DNA from: Candidatus Pristimantibacillus lignocellulolyticus
Lineage (GTDB): Bacteria; Bacillota; Bacilli; Paenibacillales; Paenibacillaceae
Length of the DNA: 64,000 nucleotides
Assembly: GCA_023639215.1 (NCBI GenBank)
Contig: CP097899.1
Span: forward strand, 3,282,001 to 3,346,000
Direction of reading: 5' to 3'
Shown here one piece after another: positions 1 to 9,102 of this stretch. The notes beneath the pieces are model-generated. The model had not been told where the DNA came from. It did not search any database and was given only the letters and a program-made list of their open reading frames with translations. The position numbers and the translations under genes were made by a program. Every line of letters starts with the position of its first letter. The stretch's first letter is position 1.

Positions 1-72
1 AGGAAAAATCTTAGTGGGCAGCGAAATGTACATAAGTACACTACAGATATGGAGATCTTAGGTGCAGCTTAT

Positions 73-136
73 GCTTCCGAAGTGCTTTTCATTTACGAGA
101 AGTAATACTATGAAGCTTTTGAAAAGTTGTAGGAGG
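73..136 (+). repeat. SD-proximal leader hairpin, copy upstream of comN
   Basis: Member of a dispersed leader family. It opens with GCTTCCGAAGT (73-83), has a pyrimidine arm CTTTTC (85-90) and a purine arm GAAAAG (121-126), and ends in the SD AGGAGG (131-136). The same head, arms and SD recur upstream of several unrelated genes in the window. It could be a translational or RNA-stability element; the function is unknown. Confidence 0.6.
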
Positions 137-144
137 TGTAGCAA

Positions 145-387
145 TTGTCTAGTATAGAGTGGAATGATGATATTAAGGAGCTTTGCACAAGCAAGGCTGA
201 GGAGCTACAACTACTTGGATATGAGCATGTTAAGGCTAAGGAAGTTTGGTCGTGTGTAAGTTCTCGTTATGCGAAAAGTGGACAACCCCAGCTTCATCAG
301 CTTGTAAATGATATTTTATCTTTAAGAGCAACTCAATTTATGAACTATTTAATGTTAAGTGCATACAAAGGAGACTCTTTCGAATAG
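145..387 (+). CDS. comN: ComN-family post-transcriptional regulator
   Basis: A small (80 aa) cytoplasmic helical protein that matches the ComN/YrzD family, which in Bacillus subtilis acts post-transcriptionally on the comE competence operon and lies next to secDF, as here. The TTG start is chosen because AGGAGGTG (131-138) lies 6 nt upstream and no ATG is available nearby. There are no membrane segments. It has its own terminator overlapping its stop codon, so it is transcribed separately from secD. It is somewhat shorter than B. subtilis ComN. Identification rests on size, sequence character and position; a role in competence here is inferred. Confidence 0.75.
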   Translation: MSSIEWNDDIKELCTSKAEELQLLGYEHVKAKEVWSCVSSRYAKSGQPQLHQLVNDILSLRATQFMNYLMLSAYKGDSFE

Positions 388-407
388 GGAAGGGTTTCTT
401 TTTTTTT
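374..407 (+). terminator. Intrinsic terminator of comN
   Basis: An 8-bp stem (374-381 with 388-395, including G-U pairs) with a 6-nt loop that spans the comN stop codon, followed by a run of T to 407. The T-run merges directly into the -35 box of the secD promoter. Confidence 0.7.
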
Positions 408-434
408 GACGTCGTATTTCGACATCTGTATAAT
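406..434 (+). promoter_or_regulatory. SigA-type promoter of secD-secF
   Basis: TTGACG (406-411), a 17-nt spacer and TATAAT (429-434). Near-consensus vegetative promoter about 35 nt before the secD start. Confidence 0.75.
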
Positions 435-468
435 AGGAATATTGAGATCTAAGGGGGATTATTGACGT

Positions 469-1722
469 ATGGTTAAGAAAAGATTGCTTGCCTTTGTCGT
501 AGTGGTTGTTGTGCTATTTGGCGTAATCGCTTGGACAAGCCCTTCAATACTAAAAGAGGTAAAGCTAGGACTTGATCTTAAGGGCGGCTTTGAAGTGCTT
601 TATGAGGCAACACCTTTTGAAAATGCTAGTGCAGAGGGTGGCACTGGTGGTGGTAAAGTAACATCAGAAGCTTTGAAGGAAACTGCTAAAAGTTTAGAAA
701 AACGAATTAATGCTTCAGGTGTAGCTGAACCAGAGGTTTTACCAGAAGGGACTAACCGTATTCGTGTTCGTCTAGCTGGGGTTACCAATGAAGAAGAGAT
801 AAGAGAACTATTAAAGAAACCGATTAATCTGACGTTCCGTGCTCCAGATGGGACGATTAAGTTAGATGGTACGGATTTCAAAGAAAATAGTGCTAAATTA
901 GCTTTTGATGACCTTAATCGTCCTGTCGTAACGATCGAATTGAAAGATGCTCAGAAATTTACTGATGTAACGACAGCACTTGTAGGTTCATATTTAGCTA
1001 TTTATTTAGATGATGAAGAAATTTCTCGTCCAAGTGTCAATTACCCAATTACAGGTGGCTCCGCGCAAATTTCTGTTGGTGATCGTGCTGAAGCTGAAAA
1101 TCTACGTGATCTTATTAATATGGGCTCACTGCCATTGAAACTTACAGAGAAATATCAACAAAGTGTTGGTGCCAAATTAGGATTAGATTCCTTAAAGAGT
1201 ACTGTAACTGCTGGTATTATTGGGTCGTTAATTGTTTTAGCATTTATGATTATTGTGTATCGAGTTCCAGGCTTTGTTGCTGGAATTTCAATTATTACGT
1301 ATGCTTGGTTATTGATATTAGTTCATAATTGGATGGGTGCAACGTTGACACTTCCGGGTATCGCTGCGTTTGTACTTGGTGTCGGTATCGCGGTAGATGC
1401 CAATATTATTACAGCTGAACGGATTAAAGAAGAGATTCGGTCGGGTAAAAGTATGTTTTCAAGTTTGAAAGCTGGTTCTAAAAGTTCTTTCCGTACAATT
1501 ATGGATGCGAACGTTACATCAATTATCGCGAGTGTAGCGTTATATGTAATTGGTGACGGTGCAATTAAAGGTTTTGCCTTAACGATGATTTTCAGTATTA
1601 TCGTCAGTGTTCTAACGAATATTTACTTGTCAAGATTCCTTCTTACAATGTTAGTAAGCAGCAATGCATTTATGAAACCCAAATACTATGGTGTGAAGGA
1701 GGAAGATATCCGTGCACTTTGA
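469..1722 (+). CDS. secD: Protein translocase subunit SecD
   Basis: SecD is the membrane subunit that, with SecF, uses the proton-motive force to help SecYEG release exported proteins. The 417-aa chain has an N-terminal membrane segment (about residues 5-25), the motif GLDLKGG just after it, a large extracytoplasmic domain, and five membrane segments in the C-terminal half containing GVGIAVDANI. B. subtilis has a fused SecDF; here the two halves are separate genes. The ATG start has AAGGGGG 11 nt upstream. The secF start lies inside the last codons, so the two are translationally coupled. Confidence 0.97.
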   Translation: MVKKRLLAFVVVVVVLFGVIAWTSPSILKEVKLGLDLKGGFEVLYEATPFENASAEGGTGGGKVTSEALKETAKSLEKRINASGVAEPEVLPEGTNRIRVRLAGVTNEEEIRELLKKPINLTFRAPDGTIKLDGTDFKENSAKLAFDDLNRPVVTIELKDAQKFTDVTTALVGSYLAIYLDDEEISRPSVNYPITGGSAQISVGDRAEAENLRDLINMGSLPLKLTEKYQQSVGAKLGLDSLKSTVTAGIIGSLIVLAFMIIVYRVPGFVAGISIITYAWLLILVHNWMGATLTLPGIAAFVLGVGIAVDANIITAERIKEEIRSGKSMFSSLKAGSKSSFRTIMDANVTSIIASVALYVIGDGAIKGFALTMIFSIIVSVLTNIYLSRFLLTMLVSSNAFMKPKYYGVKEEDIRAL

Positions 1723-2647
1723 TTACAAAATTCACTATGATTTCATAAAAAATCGCAAGAAATTTTACACTGCTTCATCACTTCTGGTAATAATCGGATT
1801 AGTGTCGCTACTTATTTTCCAAATGAATCTAGGCATTGACTTTAAGTCCGGAACAACAATGGATGCGGTAGCTGATCATGGGGTAACTCAAGCTGAAGTT
1901 ATCGAAGTTTTGACAGGCCTAGGCTATGATGAAACGCCTACAGTCGGTGGAGTAAATAGTGAACGTATTTCTGTTCGTTTTGGCGAAGAGTTAACAACAG
2001 ATTCTATGAAAGCCATTCAAACGGCACTAATGACTAAGTTTGGTGATCAAATAGACTTTGAAGTTAATGTTGTATCAGCAGAATTAGCGAGAGAGCTTGC
2101 TGTTAAGACAATTTGGGCGATTCTTGCTGCTTCTCTATTGATTATGTTATATGTAATGGTTCGCTTTGAATGGAGATTTGCATTATCCGCTAATATTGCA
2201 ATTTTGTATGACTGTTTTGTCGTAGTTGCAATATTCTCGTTATTCCGTCTAGAAGTCGATCTTCCGTTTATAGCAGCAGTACTTACTGTCCTTGGTTACT
2301 CTATCAACGATAAAATCGTAATATTTGACCGTATTCGTGAGAACTTACGCTTTAAACCTCATAAAAATGAAGAGCAACTTGCAGAAATTGTTAATGCAAG
2401 TATTTGGCAAACGATGGCTCGTAACTTGTACACTGTGTTAACTGTGTTTATTGTTACGTTATTAATATTCTTGTTCGGTAGTGAATCGATTCGTCTATTC
2501 TCACTAGCTATTCTAATTGGTCTTGTGAGTGGTGCATATTCAACATTATGTTTGGCGAGCCCACTTTGGTTTGATTTGAAGAAGAGAGAGAAATCTAAGA
2601 AACCGAGAGCAGCTGCTCCTTCTTCGAAGAAAGAGCCTGTTATCTAG
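1712..2647 (+). CDS. secF: Protein translocase subunit SecF
   Basis: Partner of SecD in the accessory translocase complex (311 aa). It has an N-terminal membrane helix, the family motif LGIDFKSGT (about residues 44-52), an extracytoplasmic domain, and further helices with GYSINDKIVIFDRIREN, typical of SecF. The GTG start overlaps the secD stop by 11 nt, with AAGGAGG (1696-1702) inside secD. The tail is rich in Lys, Ala and Ser and cytoplasmic. A strong terminator follows, so secD-secF is a two-gene operon. Confidence 0.97.
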   Translation: MHFDYKIHYDFIKNRKKFYTASSLLVIIGLVSLLIFQMNLGIDFKSGTTMDAVADHGVTQAEVIEVLTGLGYDETPTVGGVNSERISVRFGEELTTDSMKAIQTALMTKFGDQIDFEVNVVSAELARELAVKTIWAILAASLLIMLYVMVRFEWRFALSANIAILYDCFVVVAIFSLFRLEVDLPFIAAVLTVLGYSINDKIVIFDRIRENLRFKPHKNEEQLAEIVNASIWQTMARNLYTVLTVFIVTLLIFLFGSESIRLFSLAILIGLVSGAYSTLCLASPLWFDLKKREKSKKPRAAAPSSKKEPVI

Positions 2648-2674
2648 TTGAAGAGGTATTCTTCCGCTTAAAGT

Positions 2675-2720
2675 ATCCTCCAATTGTTAGTAAAGACTAA
2701 CAATTGGAGGATTGTTTTTT
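2675..2720 (+). terminator. Terminator after secF
   Basis: A perfect 16-bp stem (2675-2690 with 2697-2712) closed by a 6-nt loop and followed by TGTTTTTT. Confidence 0.9.
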
Positions 2721-2742
2721 GTGAAGAATATTTGCGAAGTTA

Positions 2743-2751
2743 TGGTATAAT
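2743..2751 (+). promoter_or_regulatory. Extended -10 promoter
   Basis: TGGTATAAT is an extended -10 (TGN plus TATAAT) without a clear -35 box. It would transcribe the downstream gene with a leader holding two stem-loops: 2767-2776 with 2795-2804 (10-bp perfect arms), and the SD-proximal hairpin. Confidence 0.55.
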
Positions 2752-2828
2752 AAGTTGTTGAATGATCATGAAACGTAGATAGTGGATGCGAGGCACGTTT
2801 CATGAAATGACTATGAAAATTAGAGTAA

Positions 2829-2874
2829 GCTTACGAAGTACTTTTCATGGATAACCCTGAAAAGTTTTAGGAGG
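2829..2874 (+). repeat. SD-proximal leader hairpin, copy at the ZT-dimer gene
   Basis: Head GCTTACGAAGT (2829-2839), arm ACTTTTCA (2840-2847), 10-nt loop, arm TGAAAAGT (2858-2865), then TTTAGGAGG. The shortest and cleanest member of the family: the perfect 8-bp stem ends 3 nt before the SD. Confidence 0.65.
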
Positions 2875-2879
2875 ATCAG

Positions 2880-3272
2880 ATGTCTGTGGATGTTGAAAAA
2901 CAAAAGAGCTTATTGAATAAGCTAATGATGTTCTTCTCTAAGTCTCACCTTTCACATAATTGTAACAACGATTCAGATAGTACGGAGCGTATTTTACAGG
3001 TTGTACAACGTATTAATGGCGTTGTTGCTATTGAAAGTTGTGAGGCCAAAGAACAAGGACATTATGTTGTTGCTTCATTAACGATTAATGTTAATCCCAA
3101 AATTACGGTGCAAGAAGGTCAAGATATTGCAAAACGTGTACGCATGTTATTAATGCATCGTTTTACACATCTTACCGATGTTGTTGTTCATGTAAAACCG
3201 TTTGCACCTGATTATCCATACAAATCAAACCACTCTGCTGCTCATGATGAAGTACCAACGATATTGCAGTAG
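2880..3272 (+). CDS. Stand-alone cation-transporter dimerisation (ZT_dimer-like) domain protein
   Basis: A 130-aa soluble protein whose middle (about residues 35-108) resembles the cytoplasmic C-terminal dimerisation domain of cation diffusion facilitators: a beta-alpha-beta layout, with VHVKPF near the end and several histidines. No membrane helices are present, so it cannot transport by itself. The ATG has AGGAGG 5 nt upstream and its own promoter, so it is not a chance fragment. I infer that it is a reduced CDF relative or a metal-binding regulator. From general familiarity, Paenibacillus relatives often have a CDF gene at this locus; this needs checking. Confidence 0.55.
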   Translation: MSVDVEKQKSLLNKLMMFFSKSHLSHNCNNDSDSTERILQVVQRINGVVAIESCEAKEQGHYVVASLTINVNPKITVQEGQDIAKRVRMLLMHRFTHLTDVVVHVKPFAPDYPYKSNHSAAHDEVPTILQ

Positions 3273-3301
3273 ATTGGATGAAATTGAAAGGAGTTGGCGA
3301 G

Positions 3302-5305
3302 ATGATTCAACGAAGAAATCGTTGGAAGTTAGCTACTTGGTCACAAGAACAAGAAATGCTTGCGGCTCAATTAAGTAAGCAACTTACCATTCCCACTCTT
3401 GTAACAAAATTACTAATTCAGCGCGGATATGATAACGCTGACTCAATAGAATCTTTCTTATATGGTACACCAGCTAATATGCATGATCCATACTTACTAG
3501 CTGGGATGAATGAAGCGGTAGAACGAATATTGCTTGCAAAACAACAAGGTGAAAAGGTTCGGATTTATGGAGACTACGATGCAGATGGTGTATCCAGCAC
3601 ATCATTGCTATACTTCACATTTGCTGAACTTGAATTGAACTTTGACTATTATATTCCACATCGAATGCTGGAAGGCTATGGCCTGAATAAAGGGGCAATA
3701 GATAAGGCTAAGCAAGATGGTGTCGCACTCATTGTGACGGTTGATACCGGGATTAGTGCATATGAAGAAGTAGAATATGCCAAGCTACTTGGTATTGATG
3801 TTGTTATTACAGACCATCATGAACCTCCGGATCAATTGCCAGAAGCAGTGGCAGTCGTAAATCCAAAGCAACTCCATTGTCCTTATCCTTTCAAAGGATT
3901 AGCGGGTGTTGGTGTGGCGTTTAAGCTTGCTACAGCTTTATTAGATGGTGCTCCCATGCAATGGTCCGGTATTGTTGCACTTGGCACAATTGCCGATCTC
4001 ATGCCACTACAAGATGAGAATCGTATTATTGTAAGTTATGGACTAGCGGAATTGCGTAAAGGTGAGCAGATCGGATTTAATGCTCTTGCTGATGCTTGTG
4101 GTATTAATATGGCTGAATTAAGCGCAATGAATATTGGCTTTGGTATTGCTCCGAGAATTAATGCTGCTGGAAGGCTGAAGCATGCGAAGCAAGCTGTGGA
4201 ATTGATTACTTCTTCTAATGAGCAAGCAGCGATTCAACTTGCGACCGAGCTAGATCATCTGAATAAAGAACGTCAATTGATTGTTGAGACGATGATACAA
4301 GAAGCTGAAGCACAGTGGCAAAGTAAACTCAAAATAGTGAAGCAAGCAAACCAGCCTGAGCCTAATGTAATAGTTCTCGCCCAAGAGGGGTGGAATGTTG
4401 GGGTTATCGGAATTGTTGCTTCCAAAATGTTGGAACGATACTATAAGCCTGTTATTGTATTCGGGATTGATGCTGAGAAAGGAACTGCTAAAGGTTCAGC
4501 AAGATCAATTGAAGGTTATGATCTGCATGCAGCATTAACTGAATGCGATTCATTGCTCGAGCATTACGGTGGTCATCAGGCAGCAGCAGGTATGACTCTA
4601 CTTATTGATAATTTGCCGAAGTTAGAGGCTGAACTTGATAATTTGGCGGTACAATGGTTAACGGAAGAGGATTGGATACCCAAGCTAAAGATTGATCTAG
4701 CTTGTGATTTGCGAGATATAACACTCGACACCATTAATCAATTAGCATTATTAGAACCGTTTGGGATGAGCAATCCTTCACCACGCGTACTCGTAAAGCA
4801 TACTAATCTCGCGGAACGAAGAGCGATTGGTAAGGAAGGCAAACATCTTAAGTTGCTACTCAAAGATCAACAAATGACATTAGATGTTATAGGTTTTGGA
4901 ATGGGCGACTATGCGAAGCAACTATCCGTTCCAGAGTCGATCGAAGTCGTTGGAGAGCTTTCTATTAATGAATGGAACTCGATCAGAAAGCCTCAACTTC
5001 AATTACAAGATTTACATGTACAAAAAGAAGTGTTAAAAGTATTCCCTTCAAGAGAACAATTTGGTATCATTTATCAGTATGTTCGTAAGCAGGGAATCGT
5101 ACCCAAACGTGGAGTATACGAAAAACTTAACAAGCTTAGTGGATTAGCAAACGTAGAGATTGATTTGATATTGGGCGTATTTGAGGAACTCGGATTTATT
5201 AACATTAATTCTTATCAAATTCAAGCGGTACCTTCTCCACAGAAAAAAGATTTAGCGAGTTCAGCTCGTTATAATAGTGCTAAACTTCAATTCGAAGCGA
5301 AATGA
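3302..5305 (+). CDS. recJ: Single-stranded-DNA-specific exonuclease RecJ
   Basis: A 5'-3' ssDNA exonuclease of recombination and mismatch/base-excision repair. The DHH-superfamily metal motifs are visible: GDYDADGVSST (about residue 90), VDTG, TDHHEPPD (about 170), then the DHHA1 motif GGHQAAAGM (about 423) and an OB-like region. The chosen start MIQRRNRWK has AAAGGAG (3287-3293) 8 nt upstream; an upstream in-frame ATG at 3278 lacks an SD. At 667 aa it is shorter than B. subtilis RecJ (about 786 aa) because of a reduced C-terminal part, but it keeps all catalytic motifs. It probably shares a transcript with apt. Confidence 0.96.
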   Translation: MIQRRNRWKLATWSQEQEMLAAQLSKQLTIPTLVTKLLIQRGYDNADSIESFLYGTPANMHDPYLLAGMNEAVERILLAKQQGEKVRIYGDYDADGVSSTSLLYFTFAELELNFDYYIPHRMLEGYGLNKGAIDKAKQDGVALIVTVDTGISAYEEVEYAKLLGIDVVITDHHEPPDQLPEAVAVVNPKQLHCPYPFKGLAGVGVAFKLATALLDGAPMQWSGIVALGTIADLMPLQDENRIIVSYGLAELRKGEQIGFNALADACGINMAELSAMNIGFGIAPRINAAGRLKHAKQAVELITSSNEQAAIQLATELDHLNKERQLIVETMIQEAEAQWQSKLKIVKQANQPEPNVIVLAQEGWNVGVIGIVASKMLERYYKPVIVFGIDAEKGTAKGSARSIEGYDLHAALTECDSLLEHYGGHQAAAGMTLLIDNLPKLEAELDNLAVQWLTEEDWIPKLKIDLACDLRDITLDTINQLALLEPFGMSNPSPRVLVKHTNLAERRAIGKEGKHLKLLLKDQQMTLDVIGFGMGDYAKQLSVPESIEVVGELSINEWNSIRKPQLQLQDLHVQKEVLKVFPSREQFGIIYQYVRKQGIVPKRGVYEKLNKLSGLANVEIDLILGVFEELGFININSYQIQAVPSPQKKDLASSARYNSAKLQFEAK

Positions 5306-5343
5306 ATGCAAGTTTAAGCGGTCACAGAAAGGGTTGACGATTC

Positions 5344-5871
5344 GTGTCAAATTCAACTATTAACTTTAAAGATTATGTTCGTGTAATCGAAGATTTCCCT
5401 ACACCAGGCATTCGTTTCAAAGATATTACAACTTTATTGAAAGATGGAGCAACTTATAAAGCAGCAATTGTTGAGCTTCGTAAATTAGTCGAGCATCTTG
5501 AAATTGATGTTATTGCTGGTCCTGAAGCTCGTGGGTTTGTTGTGGGTGCTCCACTAGCTCTTGAACTAGGAGTTGGTTTTGTTCCTATTCGTAAAAGCGG
5601 TAAATTACCAGGTGAAACGATTAGTGCTAGCTATTCGCTAGAATATGGTACTGATCAACTTGCTATGCATAAAGATGCTATTGAACCAGGTCAACGTGTA
5701 CTTATTGCTGATGATTTATTAGCAACAGGTGGTACGATCGCGACAGTTATCGATCTCATTAAACAAGTTGGTGGCGAAGTAGTAGGAACAGCGTTTTTAA
5801 TCGAGCTTTCATATCTTGATGGTAGAAACAAAATGGAAGGCGTTGAGGTTCAGTCCTTAATGACTTATTAG
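5344..5871 (+). CDS. apt: Adenine phosphoribosyltransferase
   Basis: Salvages adenine to AMP using PRPP. The 175-aa protein has the family PRPP-binding motif VLIADDLLATGGT (about residues 119-131) and the N-terminal DFPTPGIRFKDIT signature. A GTG start with AGAAAGGG (5326-5333) 10 nt upstream. It lies between recJ and rel, the standard Firmicute arrangement, and ends at its own terminator, so rel is transcribed separately. Confidence 0.97.
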   Translation: MSNSTINFKDYVRVIEDFPTPGIRFKDITTLLKDGATYKAAIVELRKLVEHLEIDVIAGPEARGFVVGAPLALELGVGFVPIRKSGKLPGETISASYSLEYGTDQLAMHKDAIEPGQRVLIADDLLATGGTIATVIDLIKQVGGEVVGTAFLIELSYLDGRNKMEGVEVQSLMTY

Positions 5872-5895
5872 TAATAATACTTAGTATTTGGAGAT

Positions 5896-5956
5896 AGACC
5901 GACTACCTTTGCAGAGCAATTAACTTGATCTTGCATAGGGTAGCGGTCTGTTTTTT
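5896..5956 (+). terminator. Terminator after apt
   Basis: A 12-nt arm (5896-5907) pairs with 5938-5949, followed by GTTTTTT. The 30-nt loop is long. Confidence 0.8.
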
Positions 5957-5967
5957 ATAATGGTACA

Positions 5968-5997
5968 TTGACGTAATAGGTATATAACAGGCATAAT
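5968..5997 (+). promoter_or_regulatory. Promoter of rel-dtd
   Basis: TTGACG (5968-5973), an 18-nt spacer and CATAAT (5992-5997), about 60 nt before the rel start. Confidence 0.55.
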
Positions 5998-6059
5998 AAT
6001 TAGAAATAGAAGAAATTAGCTCGGACTTTAGACAGACTAGCTTGGGAAGGGATCTTATC

Positions 6060-8246
6060 ATGGGCATAGAGCAATTAATTGAAAAAGCATCAATTTATAT
6101 GAAAGAGCAAGATCTCAAGCTGATTAGAGAAGCCTATGATTTTGCAGATCAAGCCCATAGTGGGCAAGTACGTAAATCAGGTGAGGCTTATATATTACAT
6201 CCTCTAACAGTTGCAGATATCGTCCTAGATATGGGTATGGACGTGCTGTCGATCGTGACTGCTCTTCTTCATGATGTCGTGGAAGACACAACAGTCGATC
6301 TTGAGACTGTTCGTGAGAAATTCGGCGAAACATGTGCGATGCTTGTAGATGGATTGACGAAACTAGAAAAAATTAGGTTTCAATCGCGTGAAGAACAGCA
6401 AAATGAAAATTACCGAAAAATGTTTGTTGCTATGGCACAAGACATTCGTGTTATTCTTATCAAATTAGCTGATCGTCTTCACAATATGCGTACGTTGAAA
6501 TATCAATCTGAGGAATCTCAGCGTAGAATTGCCTATGAAACACTTGAAATATTCTGCCCTATCGCTCACCGTCTTGGTATTTCTGCAATTAAATGGGAAA
6601 TGGAAGATATCGCGCTGCGGTACTTGAATCCACAGCAATACTATCGTATTGCTAATTTGATGAAGAAAAAACGCGTGGAACGTGAAGCGTTTATTGAAGA
6701 TGTTGTTAGTCGTATTCGTGAAAAGTTAGCGGAGATGGGTATCGAAGGTGATATCTCAGGACGTCCGAAGCATTTATACAGCATTTATCAAAAAATGACA
6801 ACACGCAATAAGCAATTTAGCGAAATTTATGATTTATTTGCTATTCGCGTCATTGTTGAAAATATTAAAGATTGTTATGCTACGTTAGGTATTATTCATA
6901 CACTTTGGAAACCAATGCCTGGTCGCTTCAAAGACTATATTGCGATGCCTAAAGCCAATATGTACCAATCTCTTCATACAACAGTTATTGGTCCCAATGG
7001 TGAGCCGACGGAAGTGCAAATTCGTACTTGGGATATGCATCAAACTTCCGAGTATGGTATTGCTGCACACTGGGCTTATAAAGAAGGTAATGTAGTTCCA
7101 GACGGTAGTTTTGGCGATAAAATGACATGGTTCCGTGAAATTCTTGAATTACAAAATGAGACACAAGATGCGGCAGAGTTTATGGAATCGTTGAAAATGG
7201 ACTTTTTCTCTGATCTTGTATTTGTGTTTACTCCTAATGGTGAGGTTATTGAATTACCAGCGGGTTCGGTACCTTTGGATTTTGCATTCCGCATTCATAC
7301 GGAAGTTGGCAATCGTACAATTGGTGCTAAAGTGAATGGAAGAATTGTTCCGCTTGATCATAAACTAAAAACAGGCGATATCGTAGAAATATTGACGAGC
7401 AAACATTCCTATGGTCCTAGCTCCGATTGGCTAAAAATAGCTCAATCTTCCCATGCAAGAAGTAAGATAAAGCAATGGTTTAAGAAAGAGAAGCGCGAGG
7501 AGAATGTAGCTAAAGGTCGAGATTTAATTGAGCGAGAATTGAAGCGTCTAGGACTTGAGCCACATCTTTGGATGACAGATGATAAGCTGCAAGAAGTTGC
7601 GACGAAATTCACATTTAATGATGTCGAAGATATGATGGCTGCAATTGGATTCAGTGGTATAACAGCCGCACAAATCGTGACTAAGCTTACTGAAAAACTT
7701 CGCCGTGAACAAGAAGAAGCGAACCAGATAGAGTTAACGAAAGAAATTACTGAAATCAAAGGCAGTGCAGTTAACAAAAAGGTTAAAAACAACAATAATG
7801 GTGTCAAAGTTAAAGGGGTAGACAATTTACTTGTCCGCTTTGCTAGATGTTGTAATCCTGTTCCAGGTGATCTCATTATCGGATATATTACACGTGGCAG
7901 AGGTGTTTCTGTGCATCGTATGGATTGTTTGAACATTCCATTTGGTACAGATAATGAAGAAGCAGATCGTGTAATTGAAGTTGAATGGGTCGATTCAATA
8001 AATGCTAACTATAGTGTTGATATTGAAATTACAGGCAGTGATCGTCGTGGATTATTGAATGAAGTACTTCAAGCTGTATCTGAAGCCAAAACTAACATTA
8101 GTGCAGTATCTGGTCGAACAGGGAAAAATAAGATGGCTATTATGCATATGACAGTTCTTATTAGCCATACGGAGCATCTTACTAATGTCGTTGAGAAAAT
8201 CAAAAAAATTAAAGATATTTATTCCGTACAACGGATTATGCAATAA
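6060..8246 (+). CDS. relA: Bifunctional (p)ppGpp synthetase/hydrolase Rel
   Basis: Makes and degrades the alarmone (p)ppGpp in the stringent response. The 728-aa chain has the full architecture: an HD hydrolase domain (HPLTVADI near residue 46 and LLHDVVEDT), the synthetase domain (about 235-350, with GRFKDYIAMPK and YQSLHTTV), TGS (about 395-455), a conserved Cys-rich RFARCCNP region, and a C-terminal ACT domain. Both catalytic halves look intact. The start MGIEQLIEKAS is chosen because GAAGGG (6046-6051) lies 8 nt upstream of that ATG; an in-frame TTG at 6042 is less likely. dtd follows 38 nt downstream. Confidence 0.97.
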   Translation: MGIEQLIEKASIYMKEQDLKLIREAYDFADQAHSGQVRKSGEAYILHPLTVADIVLDMGMDVLSIVTALLHDVVEDTTVDLETVREKFGETCAMLVDGLTKLEKIRFQSREEQQNENYRKMFVAMAQDIRVILIKLADRLHNMRTLKYQSEESQRRIAYETLEIFCPIAHRLGISAIKWEMEDIALRYLNPQQYYRIANLMKKKRVEREAFIEDVVSRIREKLAEMGIEGDISGRPKHLYSIYQKMTTRNKQFSEIYDLFAIRVIVENIKDCYATLGIIHTLWKPMPGRFKDYIAMPKANMYQSLHTTVIGPNGEPTEVQIRTWDMHQTSEYGIAAHWAYKEGNVVPDGSFGDKMTWFREILELQNETQDAAEFMESLKMDFFSDLVFVFTPNGEVIELPAGSVPLDFAFRIHTEVGNRTIGAKVNGRIVPLDHKLKTGDIVEILTSKHSYGPSSDWLKIAQSSHARSKIKQWFKKEKREENVAKGRDLIERELKRLGLEPHLWMTDDKLQEVATKFTFNDVEDMMAAIGFSGITAAQIVTKLTEKLRREQEEANQIELTKEITEIKGSAVNKKVKNNNNGVKVKGVDNLLVRFARCCNPVPGDLIIGYITRGRGVSVHRMDCLNIPFGTDNEEADRVIEVEWVDSINANYSVDIEITGSDRRGLLNEVLQAVSEAKTNISAVSGRTGKNKMAIMHMTVLISHTEHLTNVVEKIKKIKDIYSVQRIMQ

Positions 8247-8284
8247 AGGAAAGTTAGGATGATTTATTAAAGGAGTCGAACATT

Positions 8285-8731
8285 GTGAGAGTAGTTGTAC
8301 AGCGCAGTAAAGCAGCCAATGTTACGATAGCTGGCGAGCAAGTTGGTGCCATTGATAAAGGACTTGTGCTACTCGTAGGCATTACTCATGAGGATACTGA
8401 ACAAGACCTTAAATGGGTGGCGGACAAGCTCTCTGGACTTCGGATATTTGAAGATGAAGCTGGAAAGATGAACTTGGATATTACCGAGGCTGGTGGCAGT
8501 ATTTTGTCTGTCTCACAATTTACGCTTTATGGAGATTGTAGAAAAGGGCGTCGTCCAAGTTTTATGAAGGCAGCAAGACCAGAACATGCAGAGCCAATGT
8601 ATTTAATGTTTAATGATTTATTACGTAATAAAGGGATCCATGTTGAAACCGGACAATTCGGAGCGGAGATGGATGTAAGTCTTGTGAATGATGGGCCGAT
8701 TACAATTATTATTGATACGGAAGATAAATAG
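8285..8731 (+). CDS. dtd: D-aminoacyl-tRNA deacylase
   Basis: Removes D-amino acids mischarged on tRNA. The 148-aa protein carries both active-site signatures, SQFTLYGD (about residues 79-86) and NDGPIT near the C-terminus. GTG start with AAAGGAG (8269-8275) 9 nt upstream. It is the last gene of the rel-dtd unit, as in B. subtilis, and is followed by an intrinsic terminator. Confidence 0.97.
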   Translation: MRVVVQRSKAANVTIAGEQVGAIDKGLVLLVGITHEDTEQDLKWVADKLSGLRIFEDEAGKMNLDITEAGGSILSVSQFTLYGDCRKGRRPSFMKAARPEHAEPMYLMFNDLLRNKGIHVETGQFGAEMDVSLVNDGPITIIIDTEDK

Positions 8732-8849
8732 GACTAGAATTTAAACGCTTTCTTTTTTGTAATCAACTTGTAACATAATGATAATGTCCCTTTAACATCA
8801 TTAACCTATAATAAACCTCGACCCCCTTTTTAATAATATATTATTATAG

Positions 8850-8876
8850 CCTGCGGAGATGCCGCAGGTTTTTTTC
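8850..8876 (+). terminator. Terminator after dtd
   Basis: Stem CCTGCGG/CCGCAGG (8850-8856 with 8862-8868), loop AGATG, followed by seven T. Confidence 0.9.
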
Positions 8877-9039
8877 TGTCTTTTTTCGGTTGTGTTGATG
8901 TAGTAAAACGTCTTGAATGCAAAACATCGTTAAGTTGTTATGGTTAAAATGATCGTGCAGATGTTGCTACAAAGTTTGAAATGGGCGTTTCCATAGTTTA
9001 TTTATAAGGGTTTGGGAGATGCTATGTATTAGTTCTATC

Positions 9040-9068
9040 TTGACTTTAATCATTGGGACAAGTAAAAT
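9040..9068 (+). promoter_or_regulatory. Promoter of the hisS T-box transcript
   Basis: TTGACT (9040-9045), a 17-nt spacer and TAAAAT (9063-9068), about 35 nt before stem I of the T-box. Confidence 0.75.
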
Positions 9069-9102
9069 ATGATATCAGTAACAACTTAATATTTCATTCC
9101 TT

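Noticed and set aside
7442..7936. A 164-codon minus-strand open frame inside rel
   Set aside because: Fully antisense to a well-conserved gene, with no start signal and no known family.
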